Positions 35,058 through 43,688 of a DNA stretch of 64,000 bases are shown in pieces. Origin of the DNA: Levilactobacillus suantsaiihabitans (lineage in GTDB: Bacteria; Bacillota; Bacilli; Lactobacillales; Lactobacillaceae). Numbering within the stretch: position 1 is the stretch's first letter; every line of letters starts with the position of its first letter. The notes under the pieces were generated by a model that ran no database searches, had not been told where the DNA came from, and saw nothing but the letters and a program-made list of their open reading frames with translations. The stretch spans positions 62,001 to 126,000 of the forward strand of contig NZ_RKLX01000001.1 in assembly GCF_004745505.1 (NCBI RefSeq), written 5' to 3'. A program made the translations under genes and the position numbers.

Positions 35058-35327
35058 TTAATAACAATACTTATCTTTGGCCAGCTGCTGATGAATGGCG
35101 GCCGCCAACTGAGCCTCATCCGGGCCGTCCGCAACGACCTGGACAAAATCGCCACCATACTGGGAAAGCTGCGCCACTTCCTGGGCTAGCCGCGGATTCA
35201 GCTCAACGTTTGCGTTGACCCGAATCGTGGCCGTCCCAGAATAGCGCTGGCAAATCCGTTGCAGGGCCGCCCCGTCATCTTGGAGCGTGGGTGTTTCTTG
35301 GTATAATGGAAATCCGATTGTCTTCAT
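35058..35327 (-). CDS. HPr-like protein lacking the phosphorylation residues
   Basis: 89 residues from ATG 35327 (AGAGGTG upstream), the length of HPr. The last two thirds align by eye with HPr: ALQRICQRYSGTATIRVN for the first helix and strand, then YGGDFVQVVADGPDEAQLAAAIHQQL for the classic GADxxxAxxxL end. The GIHARPA loop with catalytic His15 is replaced by ETPTLQDDG, and the NLKSIMG region with Ser46 reads ELNPRLAQ. So it should not carry PTS phosphate. Promoter overlaps a perfect cre site. Role unknown; a regulatory decoy is only a guess. Confidence 0.7.
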   Translation of the reverse strand: MKTIGFPLYQETPTLQDDGAALQRICQRYSGTATIRVNANVELNPRLAQEVAQLSQYGGDFVQVVADGPDEAQLAAAIHQQLAKDKYCY

Positions 35328-35347
35328 CTTAATCACCTCTGCATCCT

Positions 35348-35376
35348 ATTGTAAGCGATTACATAACAATTGCCAA
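35348..35376 (-). promoter_or_regulatory. Promoter of the HPr-like gene with overlapping cre site
   Basis: On the minus strand TTGGCA (35371-35376), 17-base spacer and TACAAT (35348-35353). The cre consensus TGWAANCGNTNWCA is matched in full by TGTAAGCGATTACA at 35350-35363, which covers the -10 and spacer. This is a repression position for CcpA. Confidence 0.8.
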
Positions 35377-35423
35377 TCCTTTTAGAACTTTTTCACAAGA
35401 AAAATATCTTTCGCGAACACGCG

Positions 35424-35452
35424 TTCAAACTCGGCGGAAAGTGTGGTATGAT
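35424..35452 (+). promoter_or_regulatory. Promoter of the helicase-nuclease cassette
   Basis: TTCAAA (35424-35429), 17-base spacer, TATGAT (35447-35452), about 28 nt before the helicase start. Confidence 0.6.
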
Positions 35453-35479
35453 ATTGCCAGAAATGGAGGCGATGGCCGG

Positions 35480-37846
35480 ATGCCAATCAAATTAGGGGTG
35501 CGTGAGCTGGTGGAGTTCACCCTGCGTACCGGTGACCTTAGTGCCACCTCAGGCAGCCAGAATACGGCGCTTCTCGGCGCTCAGATCCACCGTCGCCTGC
35601 AAAAACAGCGCGGTGAAAATTACCAAAAGGAATACTACTTAGATAAGGAACTGAACTTAAACGGCGACGACTACCTGCTTCACGGCCGAGCCGATGGCGT
35701 GACCCTGACCGAACAGGCCGCCAGCATTGAGGAAATCAAGACGTCGGAAACGGTATTTGACCAGCTCAGTGACAACACGCTGACGCTGTATTGGGCCCAG
35801 GTCAAGATCTATGCTTACCTATTAATGAACAAAGAAACCGACTTGGACCAGGTCACGTTGACGTTGACCTACTTCCAGACCAACACGGAGACCACAACGC
35901 AGACCGACCAAGTCATCACCCGTGCAGAAGCCCAGGACTTCTTTAAGCAAGTCATCACGGAATATGTGACCTGGCTGAAATTTCGGGCGGACCTGCGCGC
36001 TCGGCGTGACCCCACTATTCAAGCGCTCAGCTTTCCCTTCGGCGCCTATCGTCCGGGGCAACGCGAGCTGGCCGTCGCCGTGTACAAGACGATTTTAACC
36101 AGCAAACGGCTCTTCGCCGAGGCCCCCACCGGTACCGGGAAGACCATCTCCACCCTGTTTCCCAGCATCAAGGCGATTGGCGAAGGCGTGATCCAACGCA
36201 TTTTTTATTTAACGGCCAAGCAAAGCACACGGCGGGTCGCCGAAGAAGCCGTCAGTCTGATGGCTAGCCAGGGGTTGCGGCTCAAAAGCATCACCTTGAC
36301 AGCCAAGGACAAGATCATGTTTCCCGAAGAAGCCGACCTGACACCCGAGGAGAACCCCTACATGTTGGGATACTACGACCGCTTGAAGCCGGCGTTGCTG
36401 GACTTAATTCAACATAACGACCAACTCACCCGCCCAGTCATCGAAGACTATGCGCGCAAACACACCCTGGACCCGTTTGAATTTCAACTGGATGCCAGCC
36501 TTTTTTGTGACGTCATTATTGGCGACTACAACTACCTGTTCGACCCGCAAGTCCACCTGCAGCGGTTCTTTGCAACCGAGGACCCCGATAATTTCTTCTT
36601 GATCGACGAGGCCCACAACCTGGTCAGCCGCTCGCGCGATATGTATTCGGCCGCCATCACCAGTCGGCCGCTGGACCACCTGATCGACACCAGCCGCGAC
36701 GCCCCTCAGGCCACGCCCAAGTTGCGTCGGCGCCTGCAAGATCTGCGGGCTACCTTCAGCGACGTGGCCCAGCCCATGCTGGCGGACGGGGCCACCGACA
36801 AGACCTTCTTGTTGCCGCCAGAAAATTTTGACCACGACCTCGGCCGCTTGGTCGAAGCCATTCACGACTGGTTAGTCGACCAACCGCAAACGCCCTTTAC
36901 CCAGGCCGTTTTGGACTACTACTTCACGGCCATCAGCTACCAGCGCATCGGCGAGTACTTCGACGACACCTACCGCATGCGCCTGGAGGTCACGGATGGC
37001 GACATCACGCTCAAAGAGCTGTGCTTAGACCCCAGCGCGTTTTTGGCCGACAGCCTGGCGTTGGGCCACGGCGCCGTGCTTTTTTCCGCGACCCTGTCGC
37101 CCATGGCTTACTACCAAACGGTGTTGGGCGGTGACCAGGACAGCCTGGCCTATCAACTGGACTCGCCCTTTGAACCCGAGCACCAAGCCATCCTGGTAAC
37201 GACCTACATTCAAACCACCTACAAGCAGCGGGACGCCAACCTGGCCAAGATCTTACTTGCCATCAAGACGTTGGTCGATGGCAAGACCGGCAATTACCTG
37301 ATCTTCTTGCCGTCCTACAGCTACCTGCTCAACGTCAGTCAAGCCTTTCACCTGGCCTATCCACACGTCAAGACCGTCAGTCAGGAAGCCAAAATGACCG
37401 AGGCCGACCGGTCGGCGTTTCTCGCCAACTTTACCGCCGATCCCAGTGAAACACTGGTGGGCTTTGCCATTCTCGGTGGCATCTTCTCCGAAGGCATCGA
37501 CCTCAAGGCGGACCGGCTGATTGGCGTGGGTATCGTGAGCGTCGGCCTGCCCGGCATCAATCCGGAAACGGACCTGTTGCGCGACTACTTCGACGAGCAG
37601 TCCCATAGCGGCTTTGCCTTCGCCTACCAGATTCCCGGGTTAAACAACGTCTTTCAGGCTGCCGGCCGGCTGATTCGCGGGTCCCAGGATGTCGGTATCA
37701 TTTTACTGATGGACCAGCGTTTCGCCAGTCCTCGCTACACCGACCTGTATCCGCGGCACTGGCAACATTTCCGCCGACTCTACCGCCCCGAACAATTGTC
37801 GCAAGCCGTGCACAACTTTTGGCATCAGGAGGTCTCTCAACCATGA
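35480..37846 (+). CDS. Rad3/DinG-like helicase fused to N-terminal RecB-type nuclease domain
   Basis: 788 residues from ATG 35480 (GGAGG 10 nt upstream). N-terminal domain: D72 in GRADGV, E85-x-K87 in IEEIK and Q107xxxY111, the PD-(D/E)XK plus QxxxY set of RecB/Cas4 nucleases. Helicase: RPGQ 191, Walker A APTGTGKT 215-222, DEAH 376-379, then motif V/VI blocks LGGIFSEGIDL and QAAGRLIRG. XPD/DinG relatives hold a 4Fe-4S cluster on four Cys; here the corresponding NPYMLGYYDR and LDPFE have none and the protein has only two Cys. First gene of a cassette with 4 nt overlaps. Confidence 0.88.
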   Translation: MPIKLGVRELVEFTLRTGDLSATSGSQNTALLGAQIHRRLQKQRGENYQKEYYLDKELNLNGDDYLLHGRADGVTLTEQAASIEEIKTSETVFDQLSDNTLTLYWAQVKIYAYLLMNKETDLDQVTLTLTYFQTNTETTTQTDQVITRAEAQDFFKQVITEYVTWLKFRADLRARRDPTIQALSFPFGAYRPGQRELAVAVYKTILTSKRLFAEAPTGTGKTISTLFPSIKAIGEGVIQRIFYLTAKQSTRRVAEEAVSLMASQGLRLKSITLTAKDKIMFPEEADLTPEENPYMLGYYDRLKPALLDLIQHNDQLTRPVIEDYARKHTLDPFEFQLDASLFCDVIIGDYNYLFDPQVHLQRFFATEDPDNFFLIDEAHNLVSRSRDMYSAAITSRPLDHLIDTSRDAPQATPKLRRRLQDLRATFSDVAQPMLADGATDKTFLLPPENFDHDLGRLVEAIHDWLVDQPQTPFTQAVLDYYFTAISYQRIGEYFDDTYRMRLEVTDGDITLKELCLDPSAFLADSLALGHGAVLFSATLSPMAYYQTVLGGDQDSLAYQLDSPFEPEHQAILVTTYIQTTYKQRDANLAKILLAIKTLVDGKTGNYLIFLPSYSYLLNVSQAFHLAYPHVKTVSQEAKMTEADRSAFLANFTADPSETLVGFAILGGIFSEGIDLKADRLIGVGIVSVGLPGINPETDLLRDYFDEQSHSGFAFAYQIPGLNNVFQAAGRLIRGSQDVGIILLMDQRFASPRYTDLYPRHWQHFRRLYRPEQLSQAVHNFWHQEVSQP

Positions 37847-38535
37847 AAACCAAATTAACCTTGGCCCTAGAGGCTACGCTCTACGCTTATTGCCGCGAGG
37901 CCGGGGCCTTTGCCGTCGAGGAGGTCACCATGCCCGATGACCAGGGCATCGTCGACACGCTCAGCTACCAAGAATTGCCGGACAAATCCATCGAATGGCG
38001 CTGCTACGAGCTGAAGGTCACCAAGAGTGACTTTCACTCCAAGGCCAAGCTGTCCTTCATCGGCCACTACAACTACTTCGTCTTGCCGCTCAAGCTCTAT
38101 CAAGAAGTCGCGGACGAAATCCCGGCGAAGATCGGCGTGCTGATCTACCGGCCGTTTGACCCCGCCCTGTTAGCCACCGCCACGGAAGCCCCCAGCACCC
38201 CGGGGTATTTGACCGTGGCCCGGCCGCCGCGTCGCCAAGACTTACAGGTCCCCGCATCCGAATTGACCACCCGCTTCATCGCCTCGCAGGCCCGCGAAGT
38301 CGGCAAGGCCAAGCAGATGGCCACCGGGTTAAAACAGTACAGCACTGAACGGTTGTACCAAGAATTGAAGAAGCGCCATCAACATTATGATATTTATGAT
38401 CCGGACGCCAACTTCTACGACCAGTTCATCGAAGACACCCAGTCGACGGCGGTCACGGCTCTCCAAAGTGAAATCGACGCGCTGAACCTCGAACGCCACC
38501 AGCTTCAGCAACAGGTAAAGGAGTTGCGCTCATGA
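37843..38535 (+). CDS. MmcB-like PD-(D/E)XK nuclease-fold protein
   Basis: 230 residues from ATG 37843, overlapping the helicase stop by 4 nt, with AGGAGG upstream. GIVD (D38) then YELKVTKSDF (E56-x-K58) and HYNYFVLP give the D...ExK core of a restriction-like nuclease; the general look is that of MmcB-type DNA repair proteins. The C-terminal 60 residues form a coiled coil (LQSEIDALNLERHQLQQQV), possibly for oligomerisation. Middle of a translationally coupled trio. Substrate unknown. Confidence 0.72.
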   Translation: MKTKLTLALEATLYAYCREAGAFAVEEVTMPDDQGIVDTLSYQELPDKSIEWRCYELKVTKSDFHSKAKLSFIGHYNYFVLPLKLYQEVADEIPAKIGVLIYRPFDPALLATATEAPSTPGYLTVARPPRRQDLQVPASELTTRFIASQAREVGKAKQMATGLKQYSTERLYQELKKRHQHYDIYDPDANFYDQFIEDTQSTAVTALQSEIDALNLERHQLQQQVKELRS

Positions 38536-39449
38536 TTTATTTCCCCTATTTTCGGGGACGCCAGTACGATTTGTTGGCGCTGAAAAATATTGCGCAACAA
38601 CACGTGCTCCCACCCAATATCATCCCCATCATCGAACCCGTCCGCGACATCCGGGCCCTGCCGCAAACCGTGGCGGCCTTTGTCGCGCACGGCCAACCCC
38701 TCGTGGTCATCGCCAACCCGACCGTCAGCGATTACGCTCTGACCCAACAAAAGCTTTATGATTGTCGGCCCTACGCGACCAACCCGCACCTCATCGTGGG
38801 CCACGTTTTGACACCCACCACGATTCCGGAGCACTTAACGGCCGCACCGAACCACCGCACCCTACTGGTAGCCCGCCAATATGACGAACTGGTCGCCGCT
38901 GATCAGTCCGGCTGGCTGACGGCGCCGACCTACCTGCTGGTACCGCCCGAGGCCCGGATTCGCCAGCTGCTCGACCGCCCCAGCGTGAGTCTCTTTGATC
39001 ACGCCTGGGTTCCCGAACACGACCGCAGCTACGCCGATATCGTCGACGGTTTCTTCAGTGACGACTGGGCGATAGCGGCTCTCGACGGTTACCAAGGCGT
39101 CAGCGACTACACCATTGGCGGCGCGCATTACAGCGAGCACGGCTACCCCGCCCGCGCCGTCACGCTGCACTTGACCTACTTTGCCGGTGACCAGCTACGG
39201 ATTCACCGCTTCGTATCCGACGACCGCACCGACTTTCGCCACCCCAAGGAAAAGTTCTTCCAGGCCGTGTCCAAATTGGCGCAGTGGTTGCCAAAACAAG
39301 CAGTCGCCGTCCAAACCCCTGCCGCGCAAACGTTAGCCGCCTATCATGAGCAACACCATTTCCCCGGTCTGGGCGTAGTCAAACGGCTGAGCCTGGAACA
39401 CCATTTGCAGACCATGGCCGCTTATTTTAAGGCGCATTACCCGGTTTAA
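38532..39449 (+). CDS. sce7725-family (beta-protein-like) protein
   Basis: 305 residues, ATGA overlap with the upstream gene. The opening YFPYFRGRQYDLLAL and the IIPIIEPVRD block are the recognisable features of sce7725-family proteins, which are related to the phage T4 beta protein family; recognised from memory. The remainder is soluble and acidic-neutral, with no membrane segment. Relatives often sit next to sce7726-type nucleases, so its place behind a PD-(D/E)XK gene agrees. Molecular role not established to my knowledge. Confidence 0.72.
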   Translation: MIYFPYFRGRQYDLLALKNIAQQHVLPPNIIPIIEPVRDIRALPQTVAAFVAHGQPLVVIANPTVSDYALTQQKLYDCRPYATNPHLIVGHVLTPTTIPEHLTAAPNHRTLLVARQYDELVAADQSGWLTAPTYLLVPPEARIRQLLDRPSVSLFDHAWVPEHDRSYADIVDGFFSDDWAIAALDGYQGVSDYTIGGAHYSEHGYPARAVTLHLTYFAGDQLRIHRFVSDDRTDFRHPKEKFFQAVSKLAQWLPKQAVAVQTPAAQTLAAYHEQHHFPGLGVVKRLSLEHHLQTMAAYFKAHYPV

Positions 39450-39500
39450 TCTGCTGGAATTTCTGGCATTAGGATTAGCTGTTGGACGCTTCGTAGTCGG

Positions 39501-39960
39501 GGCTGGCCGCCTACCGTCCGCCAAATATGGGTTGGAACGCTGGGGCGGACGGGCCGAGCCAAAGTACGGTCTCGGCGCCTCGCTTTGAGCCGAAGCCCAC
39601 GTCTCAAAGACGCCAGTTGCCTAAGCGGCATAAACCGCGCCGCTAAGGCAACTCCCACGGCTGAACCCATATTTGGCGGACTCTCGGCTACAAAAGCGCC
39701 AATCAATATTAACGGCTTAACCCTTGGTAGCAATTGACTCATCAACTAATTTTTAGCCAATACAGTATCACTAATAAACCCTAACTTGGTAGGAGCAGCC
39801 AGGGATAGTCCCTTTGGATTCGGCGGAGGTTCTACCTCAGGCTAAGGGTGTTCACCCATAACCGGCCTACTCCAGACGGACGCCAGCTTCTGAATTCACT
39901 AACTTTAGTAGACACCCCACTGTTGTTCCAGGAATTAGACACATCACTGCTATTTTCAAT
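39501..39960 (+). repeat. Repeat family B, complete multi-stem copy with long tail
   Basis: CTGGCCGCCTACCG starts at 39503, 54 nt after the cassette. Outer stem GTCCGCCAAATATGGGTT (39516-39533) pairs perfectly with AACCCATATTTGGCGGAC (39664-39681). Inside: GCCGAG/CTCGGC, CTTTGAG/CTCAAAG, AGTTGCCTAAGCGGC/GCCGCTAAGGCAACT. Several pairs differ from the copy at 28873 by double changes that keep pairing. The tail (CCAATACAGTATCACTAATA, GCAGCCAGGGATAGTCC) reaches about 39960. Confidence 0.87.
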
Positions 39961-39979
39961 CTTTTACCGACCCGTACAG

Positions 39980-40022
39980 AAAAATACCGCAGTCAGCAAG
40001 TTTACTGACTGCGGTATTTTAA
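39980..40022. terminator. Bidirectional terminator
   Basis: Perfect stem AAAATACCGCAGTCAG / CTGACTGCGGTATTTT with an 8-base loop, between convergent transcription units. Confidence 0.95.
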
Positions 40023-40033
40023 TCTCATACAAA

Positions 40034-41074
40034 TTAAGCGGGTAAGACGCTGACGCCTTCTGGAACCATGAAGTCCTTTTGAACCATCGTCAACTTACCA
40101 CTGTCTGCATCGCGCTTGTACAGCGTGGCGTTATCCGAGTTTTGGTTGACCACGACGACCAGGCTTTGATCAGCGGTCCAATTGAAGTCCCGTGGGAAGT
40201 CACCTTCCGTGGAGATTCGTTGTACCAGCGTCAATTTGCCGGCGTCGTCACTGGCAAAGACGGCCAAGGAGTTATTGCCCCGGTTGGAAACGTACACGAA
40301 CCGACCGTCGCTACTCAACCGAATGGCTGCGGCACCGTTGTGGGTCGTCCAGTCGGCGGGAATCGTCGAGGTGATTTCCTTCACGGCAAATTGACCGGTG
40401 GCTGGGTCGTAACTCAAGGTGGCCACGTTACTGCTCAGTTCGCCGACCAGGTAGGCAACACCCTTTTGATCATCAAAGACAATGTGCCGTGGGCCGTAAC
40501 CGGCGGTCATTTCCAATTGACTAACTGGGGACAGCTTGCCTGCAGCAGACACGTCGTAGACATACACTCTGTCGGAGCCCAGGTCGCAGACGACTAACCG
40601 GTTGTCCGGTGTCAGGTCAGCGAAGTGAGGATGCGGACCATCTGCTTGTTCGGGTGCGGGCCCGACTGGATCTGAATCCACGACCTTGTCCGTTTCCGTC
40701 AACGTCCCATCTTCAGCAATCGCGTAAACCGTGACTGCGGCCGTGTGGTAATTGGCCGTGTAGACCAGTTGCCGAGCCTCATCAACTGAAACGTAGGCTG
40801 GTGACGAACCGGGATCCAAGACCTGTTGGATGGCCCGTGGCTTGTCTTCAGAAACGTCATAGATGATCAACCCGCCGTGGGTCTCGCCATCCGTTTCCTT
40901 CTTGTTGATGACGTATAAGCGTTTGGCTGCGGCCTTGGCAATGTAGGTTGGGCTTCCAGCTGAAGCTAACCATTCACAATCCATGAGCTTAGGTGCTGCG
41001 GTGTCCACGCTGATCCGGTAGATCCCGCGACTAATGCGCTTGGTATAAGTTCCAATGTAAAAATCTTCCGTCAT
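40034..41074 (-). CDS. pgl: Lactonase family protein, probable 6-phosphogluconolactonase
   Basis: 346 residues from ATG 41074 (AAAGGGG upstream). Seven-bladed beta-propeller of the YbhE/Pgl type: IGTYTKRISRGIY at the start, repeated blade ends such as VYTANYHTAAVTVY and VYVSNRGNNSLAVF, and GPRHIVFDD and HPHFADL with likely active-site residues. The enzyme opens 6-phosphogluconolactone in the oxidative pentose phosphate/phosphoketolase route, central in heterofermentative lactobacilli. Monocistronic. Confidence 0.85.
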   Translation of the reverse strand: MTEDFYIGTYTKRISRGIYRISVDTAAPKLMDCEWLASAGSPTYIAKAAAKRLYVINKKETDGETHGGLIIYDVSEDKPRAIQQVLDPGSSPAYVSVDEARQLVYTANYHTAAVTVYAIAEDGTLTETDKVVDSDPVGPAPEQADGPHPHFADLTPDNRLVVCDLGSDRVYVYDVSAAGKLSPVSQLEMTAGYGPRHIVFDDQKGVAYLVGELSSNVATLSYDPATGQFAVKEITSTIPADWTTHNGAAAIRLSSDGRFVYVSNRGNNSLAVFASDDAGKLTLVQRISTEGDFPRDFNWTADQSLVVVVNQNSDNATLYKRDADSGKLTMVQKDFMVPEGVSVLPA

Positions 41075-41213
41075 GTGTGCTGCCCCTTTCAACTAGTTAC
41101 TATCACTTCTAAGTATAGCACAGCTCGTGGGCAAACAACGAGGAAGTCACTGGTAGAAATCCGTAAAGACCGGTACAATGGAGTAAAATCACTTTTGAAA
41201 GGACCCACTACCC

Positions 41214-41657
41214 ATGTCTAGTTTTGAAGGGTATCATCCCCTACTGACCCCCCTCTTTCGCTTCGATTGGTTGACGCAATTCAACCTGAAAAATGTCGCC
41301 GACCTGACTGGCAACGACCTCGGTGTCACCGCCGATTGGGTCAATACCACCATGCACGACACCATGAACCGGACTGCGCTGACCTGGGGCATCGAACGCC
41401 GCCGCGTCCACAAGCTGGTCGCCTGGGGCGGCTTTTCCGAACTGAACCTGACCAAACACACCGGCCAGATTGGCTTTGCGGGCAAACGCCTGCCTGCCAG
41501 CGAGCAACAAGAAATCGTCGACCGCCTGGTACACTTTGGCCACGAGGAACTTCAGCTCACGGAACTGACGCTCATCGACGCGGGTAAATTGGACCCCGCC
41601 GTCTTGGCCGCAGCCGGCTTCCAGCCACACGCCAACACTTGGCGGTGGCGCGCTTAG
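41214..41657 (+). CDS. GNAT-like acetyltransferase-fold protein
   Basis: 147 residues; AAAGGA before the ATG and TACAAT about 40 nt upstream. GGFSELNLTKHTGQIGFAGKRLP resembles the central strands and acetyl-CoA region of RimJ-type acetyltransferases, and AGFQPHANTWRWRA the usual last strand. The canonical RxxGxG/A loop is not clear, so activity is uncertain. Soluble, alone, with its own terminator. Confidence 0.6.
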   Translation: MSSFEGYHPLLTPLFRFDWLTQFNLKNVADLTGNDLGVTADWVNTTMHDTMNRTALTWGIERRRVHKLVAWGGFSELNLTKHTGQIGFAGKRLPASEQQEIVDRLVHFGHEELQLTELTLIDAGKLDPAVLAAAGFQPHANTWRWRA

Positions 41658-41724
41658 ACTGGTGGTTAGTGGTCAAAACGATACCGCTATTATCGACGTT
41701 TTCCTTTAATTAATACCTATTTCA

Positions 41725-41755
41725 GGATGCCCGCCCAATCGCGAGCATCCTTTTC
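41725..41755 (+). terminator. Terminator after the GNAT-like gene
   Basis: GGATGC...GCATCC hairpin with a 14-base loop and TTTTC tail. Confidence 0.65.
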
Positions 41756-41901
41756 GTCTGCCTAACTATTCGGCACTCGAACTAATCTATCCTCATAAAA
41801 CAGCATCTTATTTTCAGATGGCAGGTCAATTCTCCTTAGCCTGAATGACCAACTTTCGCCGGCGTCAGCGGCACTGGACTCCGTGTGCCCCAACCTCAAA
41901 T

Positions 41902-41960
41902 GGCCGAAACGTGCGCCAGCAGGCAGCCGGTTCCGCTTAAGGCTGGTAACCGCCTTCTGC
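41902..41960 (+). repeat. Partial copy of repeat family A
   Basis: GGCCGAAACGTGCGCCAGCA followed by GGTTCCGCTTAAGGCTGGTAA, the left half of the family A unit. The gap 41658-42016 otherwise has two terminators and no supported gene. Confidence 0.6.
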
Positions 41961-41972
41961 CCCACTCTCAAC

Positions 41973-42000
41973 AAAAAAGGGCCGCCCACCTGGACGACCC
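41973..42000 (-). terminator. Terminator of the amino acid permease gene
   Basis: On the minus strand GGGTCGTCC pairs with GGGCGGCCC (two wobbles) followed by TTTTTTG. Confidence 0.88.
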
Positions 42001-42016
42001 TCGGTGAGCGACGGCG

Positions 42017-43606
42017 CTAGTCCTCGCTCACCCGTTGATTTAATTCTTCTGCAATCCCGAAAGACTCGCTGTAGTAGGCGTCGCGCACGCCCAGGTAGTA
42101 ACAAGCCAGGCTACCGGCCGCTACCAAGACAAAGTCTAGGGGATAAGCCACCCAGCCGGCCCCGCCGAAATCGTGGCTACCCGCCAAAGACATCAGCGTG
42201 AGCCAGACCATTTCTAACAACAACCACCGACTGCCGCGCAAACTGGCACGTAAGGCGCGCCAGCCCGCGGGTCGACGGACTTCGTAGTACACGTAAAACA
42301 CCAGACCCAGGGCAATCACGCCAAAGACTTCAATGGTCGTGGGCCATTTTGCCCAATAGATTGCCAGGCTGGCCAAGACGTAGGCCAACGGCGCCCAGCC
42401 ACGCAGGCCGTGTAACCGAAATGGCCGCGCAAACTGAGGGGCTTGGTGGCGCAAGGCGGCCACGGTGACCGGTCCCGTCAAGTACGCAATCAGCGTCGAC
42501 GTTGAGATCACGTTGGATAAGGCACTCCAATTCCGAAAGCCCGCCACTAAGACCACGCCCAACAACATGTTGACGACCATGGCCCGCCGCGGCGTTTGGT
42601 ACTTGCGGTTGACCTCACCTAACCGCGTCGGCATGTGCTTGGTCCCGGTCATAGCAGCCAAGGCCCGACTGGTCGTGGCGACAAAGGAGACTCCAGTCCC
42701 AAACGGCGACACGAAGGCGTCCAAGTACAGCAGCGTCGACAGCCAGCCCAGATTCAACAGGATGGCTAGATCGGCGAACGGTGACTGGAAGTTGATGCCT
42801 TGCCAGCCGTGAACCAGCTGCGATGCCGGTACCGCGCCAATGAAGGCCACCTGCAAGAGCGTGTAAATGACCGTGCTAATGCCAAAGGCAATCACAATGC
42901 CCCAGAGAATGTTGCGCTCCGGGTGGTCGATTTCATTGCCCATGTTGATAGTCGTTTGAAAGGCGTTGTACGAGAAGATAATTCCCGCCGCGGTCGTTGC
43001 CGAAAAGATCGATGCGCTACCACCGGGCATGAAGCCGGCCGTTTGGCTAAAGTTGTGAACGTCAAAGCCGGTCCAGATCAACACGATGATGGTCAACGTT
43101 GGAATCAACAATTTAAAAATCGAAATAAAACTGGTAAACCGCGTCAGCAATTTAACCGACCAAAAGTTCAATAAAGTAAAGGCGAGAATGAACAGGAACA
43201 CCACGAGCAACCCCTGATTGGTAATGTTGCCATGACTGATAAATCCGCGTGTCCAGTTCGCCCAGGCCCAGGGCCACGACGCCATGTACTGCACGGCGGC
43301 CACGGCTTCAATGGGGATAATGGTTAAGAGTGACAACCAATTGGACCACCCCGCCACGAATCCCAGTAACGGGCCGTGGGAGAAGGCGGCGTACTGACTC
43401 ATCCCGCCGCTCGTGGGAAACATCGTCCCCAACTCGATATAATTCAAAGCAATCAGGCCAATGACGACGGCCCCTAAAATCCATGATAAAACTGCGGCTG
43501 GACCAGCGATTTGGGCTGCCATTCCGGCCCCAAATAACCACCCCGAGCCAATGATGGCACTCAGCGTTAGCATGACCAGAGAGAATAAACTCATCTTGCG
43601 CTTCAA
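42017..43606 (-). CDS. APC superfamily amino acid permease
   Basis: 529 residues from TTG 43606, 8 nt after GAGG; the next ATG is four codons on. Twelve or more membrane segments. LTLSAIIGSGWLFG opens the first helix with the GSG substrate-binding turn of APC carriers, and FPTSGGMSQYAAFSHGPLLGFVAGW follows as the second/third helix signature. The long C-terminus with extra helices is like the amino acid/polyamine antiporter group in lactobacilli. Substrate not predictable. Terminator close behind. Confidence 0.87.
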   Translation of the reverse strand: MKRKMSLFSLVMLTLSAIIGSGWLFGAGMAAQIAGPAAVLSWILGAVVIGLIALNYIELGTMFPTSGGMSQYAAFSHGPLLGFVAGWSNWLSLLTIIPIEAVAAVQYMASWPWAWANWTRGFISHGNITNQGLLVVFLFILAFTLLNFWSVKLLTRFTSFISIFKLLIPTLTIIVLIWTGFDVHNFSQTAGFMPGGSASIFSATTAAGIIFSYNAFQTTINMGNEIDHPERNILWGIVIAFGISTVIYTLLQVAFIGAVPASQLVHGWQGINFQSPFADLAILLNLGWLSTLLYLDAFVSPFGTGVSFVATTSRALAAMTGTKHMPTRLGEVNRKYQTPRRAMVVNMLLGVVLVAGFRNWSALSNVISTSTLIAYLTGPVTVAALRHQAPQFARPFRLHGLRGWAPLAYVLASLAIYWAKWPTTIEVFGVIALGLVFYVYYEVRRPAGWRALRASLRGSRWLLLEMVWLTLMSLAGSHDFGGAGWVAYPLDFVLVAAGSLACYYLGVRDAYYSESFGIAEELNQRVSED

Positions 43607-43688
43607 GCCAAATTCCTCACTTTCAAAAAATAGTCCGTTAACTCAGACACTTGGAAAATCCTTTCCAACATCTACGCCTCAGCCTTAG

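Noticed and set aside
41762-41989. 75-codon minus-strand ORF, and similar frames near 53372
   Set aside because: The shared LKRNRLP(A/F)GARF peptide is simply the family A repeat read in frame. It arises wherever the repeat lies, without ribosome site.
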